Below are positions 1 to 5,243 of a stretch of DNA of 5,243 bases, piece by piece (positions within the stretch are counted from its first letter, which is position 1; the number at the start of each line of letters is the position of its first letter). The notes under the pieces are model-generated. The model had not been told where the DNA came from. It did no database searches and was given only the letters and a program-made list of their open reading frames with translations. This DNA is from JBBDRW01 sp040905265 (GTDB lineage Bacteria; Bacteroidota; Rhodothermia; Balneolales; Balneolaceae): NCBI GenBank assembly GCA_040905265.1, contig JBBDRW010000117.1, positions 1-5,243 of the forward strand, written 5' to 3'. The position numbers and the translations under genes are program-made.

Positions 1-2
1 CC

Positions 3-2111
3 AGTCAGATCCGGAATATCCTGCTGGCAGGCCACGCAGGCTCCGGAAAAACAACGCTCGCCGAAACCATGATGTTTGAATCCGGCACAACGGAAAAACG
101 GGGTGCGATACAGACCGGAACTACCCTTTCCGACTATCACGCACTGGAACAGGAGAAGCAGAAATCGATCTATACCTCAATTCTGAACCTCGATTGGAGG
201 GGGACCAAAATCAATCTGATCGATACACCCGGCACTCCGGATTTCATCGGCGAAGTGATCAGCGGCCTCTCTGTAGCGGACAGTGCACTCTTCCTGCTAC
301 ATGCAGAACGAGGCGTAGAGACCGTTACAGAGGCTCTCTGGAAGAGAGCTGAAGAGCTCAACCTCCCCTCCCTGCTGGCCGTAAACGGGATGGATGAAAA
401 GCGGTCCGATTTTCAAATGTGTGTGGATATGGCCAAAGAGAGATTTGGAAGGGAGGTGGCGGTCATCCAGTATCCCTATGTGGAGGGAGAAGATTTTCAT
501 GCCATCATCGACGTACTGAAGATGACCATGTATGAGTTTCCGGAGAGCGGGGGGCGCCCCGACAAACTGCCGATTCCGAAATCCCATCAGGCGCAGGTAG
601 AGCTTTTGCATAACGAACTGGTCGAGCTGATTGCTGAGAATGACGAATCTCTCATGGATCTTTACTTTGAACATGGCGAGCTGGATGAATATCAGATGCG
701 GGACGGCCTGCAGCAGTCGCTGCTCAACCGGCAGATCTATCCCATCTTCTGCATATCTGCCCTTCGCAACATGGGATCAGGCCGGATGATGGGATTTATC
801 TGCAACAACACCCCCTCTCCTCTGGATGCTTCTCCTGTAAAAACCGAAGATGGCAGTGAATTTCGGTCTGATCCGGACGGAGAGACCCGTCTCTTCTGTT
901 TCAAATCCTATTCAGAGGCTCATCTTGGAAACCTCACCATGTTCAAGGTTCACTCCGGCCAGATTCGAACCGGCGCGGATCTGGAAAACCGGAGAGATCA
1001 GAGCAGCCAGCGAATCGGAACTCTCTCCATCCCTGCCGGCCCGAAACGGACAGATGTACCCGAGGTGAAGACCGGTGACCTGGCTGTTGCAGTAAAACTG
1101 AAGGAGATACAATCGGGAGATACCCTGACGGTGAAGGGGGACAGAGTCACATTCAAGCCACCACGCTACCCCGAACCGACTATCCGGAAAGCGATCCTCC
1201 CTGTCAACGAAGGGGAGGAGGACAAATTGGGAACCGCGCTCCATCAGTTGCAGATAGAGGACCCCTCCCTCACAATCGAACACAGCCAGGAGTTAAAACA
1301 GACACTGATACACGGACAGGGAGAGGAGCATCTCTCAGCCATTCTTCATCAGCTGGTCCACAGATTTCAACTTCATGTTGAGTTTGAACGGCCCAAAATC
1401 CCCTACCGGGAGACCATTACACACTCCGTCAAAGCCCGCTACAAACATAAAAAACAGTCCGGGGGTGCCGGGCAGTTTGCAGAAGTCCACCTGTTGATCG
1501 AGCCCTGGAGTGAGGGTATGCCCGACCCGGACAACGTTTCCATCCGCCAGACGGAGGAGGTCGAGCTGCCGTGGGGTGGGCGGCTGGTCTTTCTTAATTG
1601 TATTGTTGGCGGCGTCATCGATACACGTTTTATGCCGGCAATTCTGAAGGGAATTATGGAGAAAATGGAGAACGGGCCGATGAGCGGTTGTCGTGTCCGG
1701 GATATTCGGGTTGCCGTATTTGAGGGCTCCATGCACACAGTCGACTCCAACGAGGCGGCCTTCAAAACAGCAGCCCTGATGGCCTTCCGGGACGGTTTTC
1801 TAAAAGCCTCTCCTCAGTTGATGGAACCGGTTTATGAAATCCAAGTTCATGTCCCGGCTGATTATATGGGAGATGTACTGAGTGACCTGAGTTCACGCCG
1901 GGGCCAGATTCAGGGAATGGATGCAGAAGGGACAATACAGAAGATTTATGCCTCAGTCCCGCTTGAAGAGCTCGATGAGTACTCCACACGTTTGAAATCA
2001 ATGACCCAGGGGAGTGCCACCTATACCCGCCGTTTCTCTCACTATGCCAACGTGCCAAAAGATATCCAGGAGAGAGTGATGAAGGAGAATATCGAATTGC
2101 AGGATTCGTAA
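3..2111 (+). CDS. fusA2: EF-G-like translation factor (EF-G2 / FusA2 type), 5'-partial
   Basis: This is a paralogue of elongation factor G, the cytoplasmic factor that moves tRNA and mRNA through the ribosome. The frame is open from the window edge, so the true start lies upstream. The P-loop GHAGSGKT (30-53) normally sits close to the N-terminus, so only a few codons are probably missing; 702 residues are visible, a full EF-G length. Domains in order are the GTPase domain (to about 870), domain II (about 876-1140), domain III (about 1167-1380), domain IV (about 1374-1800) and domain V (about 1818-2070, with YMGDVLSDLSSRRGQI). The G5-like motif SAL is present at the end of the GTPase domain. 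Key GTPase residues deviate: DTPGT instead of DTPGH (222-236), NGMD instead of NKxD (384-395), and the switch I ERGIT motif is absent. The domain IV loops are kept: QSGGAGQ (1455-1475) and HTVDS (1734-1748). Known of the family: second-type EF-Gs accompany a canonical FusA, and one in Bacteroides works without GTP hydrolysis. Inference: this is such an alternative translocase rather than the main EF-G. A TetM-like ribosome protection protein is less likely, because the P-loop and switch regions look EF-G2-like. Confidence 0.93.
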   Translation, partial: SQIRNILLAGHAGSGKTTLAETMMFESGTTEKRGAIQTGTTLSDYHALEQEKQKSIYTSILNLDWRGTKINLIDTPGTPDFIGEVISGLSVADSALFLLHAERGVETVTEALWKRAEELNLPSLLAVNGMDEKRSDFQMCVDMAKERFGREVAVIQYPYVEGEDFHAIIDVLKMTMYEFPESGGRPDKLPIPKSHQAQVELLHNELVELIAENDESLMDLYFEHGELDEYQMRDGLQQSLLNRQIYPIFCISALRNMGSGRMMGFICNNTPSPLDASPVKTEDGSEFRSDPDGETRLFCFKSYSEAHLGNLTMFKVHSGQIRTGADLENRRDQSSQRIGTLSIPAGPKRTDVPEVKTGDLAVAVKLKEIQSGDTLTVKGDRVTFKPPRYPEPTIRKAILPVNEGEEDKLGTALHQLQIEDPSLTIEHSQELKQTLIHGQGEEHLSAILHQLVHRFQLHVEFERPKIPYRETITHSVKARYKHKKQSGGAGQFAEVHLLIEPWSEGMPDPDNVSIRQTEEVELPWGGRLVFLNCIVGGVIDTRFMPAILKGIMEKMENGPMSGCRVRDIRVAVFEGSMHTVDSNEAAFKTAALMAFRDGFLKASPQLMEPVYEIQVHVPADYMGDVLSDLSSRRGQIQGMDAEGTIQKIYASVPLEELDEYSTRLKSMTQGSATYTRRFSHYANVPKDIQERVMKENIELQDS

Positions 2112-2209
2112 CTATGGTTGTTTGAACCGTTTCGAAAGCGGGCTGGACAGGTTCCGGGGTTTGAGAGTTGTTGCGGCTGACGAACAGGCCGTGCTTTTCA
2201 GACGCTCCC

Positions 2210-2236
2210 GGGCAGAAAGAAAACCGGGTTCTGCCC
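2210..2236. repeat. Inverted repeat / potential stem-loop in the gap before the helicase gene
   Basis: A perfect 8-bp inverted repeat, GGGCAGAA (2210-2217) and TTCTGCCC (2229-2236), is separated by 11 bases. A competing 5-bp pairing, CCCGG (2207-2211) with CCGGG (2224-2228), overlaps it. There is no T-run after the right arm on the + strand, so it does not look like a classical intrinsic terminator of the EF-G gene. It could be a leader hairpin of the helicase transcript, an mRNA 3'-end stabiliser, or chance. The rest of the 224-base gap (2112-2335) shows no convincing gene. Confidence 0.35.
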
Positions 2237-2273
2237 CCTCTTGCCGGAGACTTTCTCAACCACGTTTCGTACC

Positions 2274-2303
2274 TTTTAGCAGCGATCGGCAAAACGATAT
2301 TTG
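2274..2303 (+). promoter_or_regulatory. Weak candidate Bacteroidetes-type promoter for the helicase gene
   Basis: GATATTTG (2296-2303) matches the Bacteroidetes -7 consensus TAnnTTTG with one mismatch. TTTT (2274-2277) lies 18 bases upstream, close to the expected position of the -33 TTTG box. Transcription would begin around 2310, giving a leader of about 25 bases before the ATG at 2336. The match is short and degenerate, so chance is a real alternative; transcription could equally read through from the EF-G gene. Confidence 0.2.
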
Positions 2304-2335
2304 AATCTTCAACCGAATCTGGAATCCTCCAACCT

Positions 2336-4627
2336 ATGCCTGACATGCACCCTGGCAACGGCCAGCCCGATTTTCTGAATAAGCTAAACGAACAACAGAG
2401 AAAAGCGGCAGCCCATGCAGACGGCCCGCTTCTGATTGTGGCCGGAGCCGGCAGCGGCAAGACCAGAGTACTCACCTACCGGATCGCCTGCCTGCTCCAC
2501 AGCCAGAAGGCCCTCCCGTCCAATATCCTTGCCTTGACCTTTACAAACAAGGCTGCCCGTGAAATGCAGCAGCGGATTCAACAGTTGATCGGTGACAGTG
2601 CAACCGGACTCTGGATGGGCACATTCCACTCCATATTTGCCAAAATCCTCCGTTTTGAAGCTGAAAAAATCGGGTTCAACAGTAACTTCAGTATCTACGA
2701 CACCAGTGATTCCGAGCAGATGATCAAGCTGATTCTCAGCGAGCTGAATTTCGATCCGCGAGAAATTCAGCCCCGAACGATACGGAACCGGATCAGTGAT
2801 GCGAAGAATCAACTCATCACCCCTGATATCTACAACGAACGCTTTGTCCGAAGTACTCTGGACGATATTACGGCACGTGTCTATGAGGTCTATCAGAACC
2901 GGCTGAAACAGGCTAACTCCATGGATTTCGACGATCTGCTGGTCCATCCGATCACCCTTTTTGAAGAGCACCCTGAAACACTCGAATCGTGGCAACAGAA
3001 ATTTCGATATATCCTGATCGACGAGTATCAGGATACGAATCACGCACAGTACAAGGTGACTCGCCTGCTTGCGAAAGCTCATGAAAATATCTGCGTGGTA
3101 GGGGACGATGCTCAGAGCATCTACTCCTTCAGAGGGGCGGACATCGGGAATATTCTGAACTTCAAACAGGATTACGAAAATGCGGTTCAGATACCTCTGG
3201 AGCAGAACTACCGCTCCACACGGTATATTCTGCAGTGTGCAGACTCCATTATCAAACGAAACGAGAAACAGCTTCACAAGACGCTCTGGACGGAAAATGA
3301 GGAGGGCGATGTCATTACCCTGCTGGAGAATTACGATGAGAGAGATGAAGCCAACCGTGTAGTCAACTACATCCACGACCTGAACCTCCGGAAGGGATAC
3401 GAATTCAGCAAGTTCGCCATCCTCTACCGGACAAACTACCAAAGCCGGGTATTCGAAGAGGCGTTACGCAGAAAGAATATCCCGTACCAGCTCGTCGGGG
3501 GACTCTCTTTTTATCAGCGAAAAGAGATCAAGGATATCGTCGCTTATCTCACTCTGCTGGTCAATCCACACGATGAACAGAACCTGCTCCGGATCATAAA
3601 TGAACCCTCCCGCGGTATCGGACAAAAGACGCTGGGGGAACTCTTAAAGAGGGCACGCAGAGAGAGCCGGTCTGTCTGGAGCATCATTCAGAATGTAGAG
3701 AGTGCCGACCTATACAAACCGGCCCGAATTCAGATTGAAAAATTTGTACGGATGATCCATGAGCTTCGAAATGAACTGGAGAGCGGAATGTCCATTCTCC
3801 AGGTCTGCCAAAAGCTTCTCGAAGAGAGCGGGTATATGAAAGCTCTGGTTGAAGAGGGGTCTGCGCAGTCGCTCTCAAGGAGAGAGAACATCATTGAGTT
3901 TCAGAATGCGATCTCCTGGTATGAGAAATCGGGGAAAAAACCATCGTTAGCTGCATTTTTACAAGAAATCAGCCTGATCACCGATGCAGACAAGTATGAT
4001 GAGGAGAAGCCAGCCGTCACCCTGATGACTGTACACGGATCCAAGGGGCTGGAATTCCCCGTCGTTTTTATCGTCGGCCTGGAGGAGAATCTCTTTCCGA
4101 TGGGTGGAAGAAACGGAGAAGAAGCGGACATTGAGGAGGAGCGACGCCTCTTCTATGTCGCCATTACACGTGCTGAAAAGCAGCTCTTCTTTAGCCACTG
4201 CAAGATCCGTTTCAAGTTTGGCGAAGAGACGAGACAGCTTCGCTCCCGGTTTTTAAATGAGGTTGACCCCGGAATCGTCCGGACAGAAACCGGTGCGACG
4301 ATTCGACAAACAGGGTCGGATAGTTCAACCCGGCCGGCCAAAGAAGAGGGGTCCACGAGAATTGAATACGACTGGAAAACACCGAAAAGCGGAACCCGGG
4401 CCACCCACAGCGGAAGCAGGCAGACACCAGGGACATCAGCCTATGAGATTGAATATGAAGATGATCCGTTCCAGGCCGGAACCAATGTTCTCCACAGCAA
4501 ATTCGGCCAGGGAAAAATCATCAACAGGACCGGAACCGACCGGGACAGCCGTGTTGTTGTCCATTTCAAAGGCCGGGGACAGAAAACCTTGATGCTGCGG
4601 GCTGCGAATTTGAAGGTAATGTCATAA
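2336..4627 (+). CDS. pcrA: UvrD/PcrA-type superfamily 1A ATP-dependent DNA helicase
   Basis: This cytoplasmic 3'-to-5' DNA helicase belongs to the UvrD/PcrA/Rep family, which unwinds DNA in repair, clears proteins from DNA and acts at stalled RNA polymerase. The 763-residue length fits the family. The helicase motifs occur in order: Q motif LNEQQ (17-21), Walker A AGAGSGKT (36-43), motif Ia LTFTNKAA (67-74), motif Ib GTFHS (95-99), Walker B IDEYQDT (228-234), motif III GDDAQSIYSFRGA (256-268), motif IV QNYRS (290-294), motif V VHGSKGLEF (566-574) and motif VI RRLFYVAITRA (603-613). A polar, low-complexity linker (about 641-711) leads to a C-terminal Tudor-like domain (about 715-763, with FGQGKI), which in PcrA/UvrD contacts RNA polymerase. 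The start at 2336 is chosen because the helicase fold begins about 12 residues later. The frame stays open upstream to ATG 2168, but those 56 codons do not resemble the family. No Shine-Dalgarno sequence precedes 2336, and ATG 2345 is also possible. UvrD versus PcrA naming is arbitrary here; Rep is less likely because of the Tudor domain. The stop overlaps the next start by one base. Confidence 0.96.
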   Translation: MPDMHPGNGQPDFLNKLNEQQRKAAAHADGPLLIVAGAGSGKTRVLTYRIACLLHSQKALPSNILALTFTNKAAREMQQRIQQLIGDSATGLWMGTFHSIFAKILRFEAEKIGFNSNFSIYDTSDSEQMIKLILSELNFDPREIQPRTIRNRISDAKNQLITPDIYNERFVRSTLDDITARVYEVYQNRLKQANSMDFDDLLVHPITLFEEHPETLESWQQKFRYILIDEYQDTNHAQYKVTRLLAKAHENICVVGDDAQSIYSFRGADIGNILNFKQDYENAVQIPLEQNYRSTRYILQCADSIIKRNEKQLHKTLWTENEEGDVITLLENYDERDEANRVVNYIHDLNLRKGYEFSKFAILYRTNYQSRVFEEALRRKNIPYQLVGGLSFYQRKEIKDIVAYLTLLVNPHDEQNLLRIINEPSRGIGQKTLGELLKRARRESRSVWSIIQNVESADLYKPARIQIEKFVRMIHELRNELESGMSILQVCQKLLEESGYMKALVEEGSAQSLSRRENIIEFQNAISWYEKSGKKPSLAAFLQEISLITDADKYDEEKPAVTLMTVHGSKGLEFPVVFIVGLEENLFPMGGRNGEEADIEEERRLFYVAITRAEKQLFFSHCKIRFKFGEETRQLRSRFLNEVDPGIVRTETGATIRQTGSDSSTRPAKEEGSTRIEYDWKTPKSGTRATHSGSRQTPGTSAYEIEYEDDPFQAGTNVLHSKFGQGKIINRTGTDRDSRVVVHFKGRGQKTLMLRAANLKVMS
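4612..4617 (+). promoter_or_regulatory. Possible ribosome binding site for the exported-protein gene
   Basis: GAAGGT lies inside the last codons of the helicase gene, nine bases before the ATG at 4627. It is a partial match to the Shine-Dalgarno consensus at an acceptable distance and supports that start. Together with the TAATG stop-start overlap it fits translation coupled to the helicase reading frame. The helicase start has no comparable site. Confidence 0.4.
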
Positions 4628-5243
4628 TGTCTCAACAAAGACTGCCTCCATTCCTCACTCTTCTGACTCTGATACTCTCTGCAGGTGCCGTTGAAGCAAC
4701 TGCACAACTCCTTTCCACACCGGTTCATGCCGGATTTGGCGGAGGAGGAGCCGCCTACAGTTCCGGGTATGAATCGATGTTTCTGAACCCGGCCAACCTC
4801 CACCTTGGCGGTGATCAATACCGGATGGAACTGGTTGCAGGAGCCGTCGGGGTACACATGGTATCGCCACTTTCTCCTGGGGAAAGCCGGCCGTCAAACC
4901 AGAACTGGTTTTTGCAGCAAACGGAGGGGTTTCTCCCGGAGGATGCCATTCCTGCCGGGAATCGGGCAGAGTTTTTAAACCGTAATTACCCCTCACAACG
5001 GCTCATATCTGCCTGGCATACCGTTGGAGAGATCCACTGGATCGGGTTCCATCGACCCGGTATCGACCGAAGTTTTTCACTCTCCCTTCGCAGCCGGTTT
5101 GCAAGCAGGTATGAAGCCGGCAGGCACTACTATGACGAACAGCCTGTAAAAAAGAGAGATGAAACCATATTCAACCGCTCTCTGCGCCATCAATTCCAAA
5201 GCCTTCACGAACTTGCATTCGGATTTGCAGAAACCTTCACCTT
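4627..5243 (+). CDS. Exported, probable outer-membrane protein (PorV/DUF5723-like), 3'-partial
   Basis: The reading frame opens at ATG 4627 and runs past the window end with 205 complete codons and no stop. Residues 1-26 look like a Sec signal peptide: one Arg at position 5, a hydrophobic stretch (about 9-22) rich in Leu and Thr, and an ATA|Q cleavage-like site after residue 26. The mature protein starts with a glycine-rich segment (GFGGGGAAY, 36-44) followed by MFLNPANL (51-58). This is reminiscent of the N-terminal signature of PorV/FadL-like and DUF5723-type outer-membrane beta-barrels of Bacteroidota and relatives, where an Asn-Pro-Ala motif follows an Ala/Gly-rich strand. The rest visible here alternates polar and aromatic residues, as in beta strands, and has no transmembrane helix. 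A barrel and its role (channel, surface assembly or secretion accessory) are inferred, and no specific substrate can be named. The start overlaps the helicase stop, so the two are probably cotranscribed despite unrelated functions. An exported non-barrel protein remains possible. Confidence 0.75.
   Translation, partial: MSQQRLPPFLTLLTLILSAGAVEATAQLLSTPVHAGFGGGGAAYSSGYESMFLNPANLHLGGDQYRMELVAGAVGVHMVSPLSPGESRPSNQNWFLQQTEGFLPEDAIPAGNRAEFLNRNYPSQRLISAWHTVGEIHWIGFHRPGIDRSFSLSLRSRFASRYEAGRHYYDEQPVKKRDETIFNRSLRHQFQSLHELAFGFAETFT

Noticed and set aside
2127..2141. Small hairpin CCGTTTCGAAAGCGG just after the EF-G stop, considered as a terminator
   Set aside because: The stem is only six pairs including one G-T wobble, with a three-base loop and no T-run downstream.
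2122..2304. 60-residue + strand ORF in the gap after the EF-G gene
   Set aside because: It needs a TTG start, has no ribosome binding site, resembles no known family and has no visible domain; more likely open by chance.
2168..2335. 56-codon N-terminal extension of the helicase from ATG 2168
   Set aside because: The family starts just before the Q motif; the extension resembles no helicase N-terminus, has no ribosome binding site, and crosses the inverted repeat and the candidate promoter.
1762..2475. 237-residue minus-strand ORF spanning the EF-G end, the gap and the helicase start
   Set aside because: It overlaps two confidently assigned genes in antisense, including the Walker A region, and the protein looks non-biological with no recognisable motif.
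2384..3442. 352-residue minus-strand ORF opposite the helicase
   Set aside because: It lies entirely antisense to well-conserved helicase motifs, and its translation shows no domain; a codon-usage shadow.
1..5243. Defence, mobile or other novel gene system
   Set aside because: No transposase, integrase, toxin-antitoxin, CRISPR repeats or nuclease partner is present; the helicase has a standard housekeeping PcrA/UvrD architecture without a fused nuclease.

Overview
The window holds three genes, all on the + strand and packed closely, in DNA of roughly balanced base composition. In order they are: an EF-G-like translation factor missing its first few codons (3-2111), a complete UvrD/PcrA-type superfamily 1 DNA helicase (2336-4627), and the first 205 codons of an exported, probably outer-membrane protein (4627 to the window end). 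No RNA genes, insertion sequences, CRISPR repeats, attachment sites or origins were recognised, and no minus-strand gene is supported.

The organism is most likely a member of the Bacteroidota/Rhodothermota/Balneolota assemblage. The reasons are the divergent second-type EF-G, the helicase motif III spelling (GDDAQSIYSFRGA), the lack of a Shine-Dalgarno sequence before the helicase, and the mature N-terminus of the third protein (glycine-rich, then FLNPANL). That N-terminus resembles PorV/DUF5723-like outer-membrane proteins of this assemblage. The lineage call rests on protein style remembered from these groups, not on a search.

Layout: the EF-G paralogue ends at 2111. A 224-base gap follows (2112-2335) with no convincing gene. 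It holds an 8-bp perfect inverted repeat (2210-2236) and a weak candidate Bacteroidetes-type promoter just before the helicase. The helicase stop and the start of the third gene overlap by one base (TAATG), which suggests cotranscription and translational coupling.

The genes do not form an obvious pathway: one acts in translation, one in DNA repair or transcription-replication conflict, one at the cell envelope. They look like chromosomal housekeeping neighbours rather than a mobile or defence island. The most interesting signal is in the EF-G-like protein. Its GTPase domain has lost several catalytic and nucleotide-reading residues (DTPGH to DTPGT, NKxD to NGMD, and probably the switch I threonine), while the ribosome-contacting tip of domain IV is intact. 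This fits a translocase that hydrolyses GTP poorly or not at all, as reported for EF-G2 of Bacteroides thetaiotaomicron.
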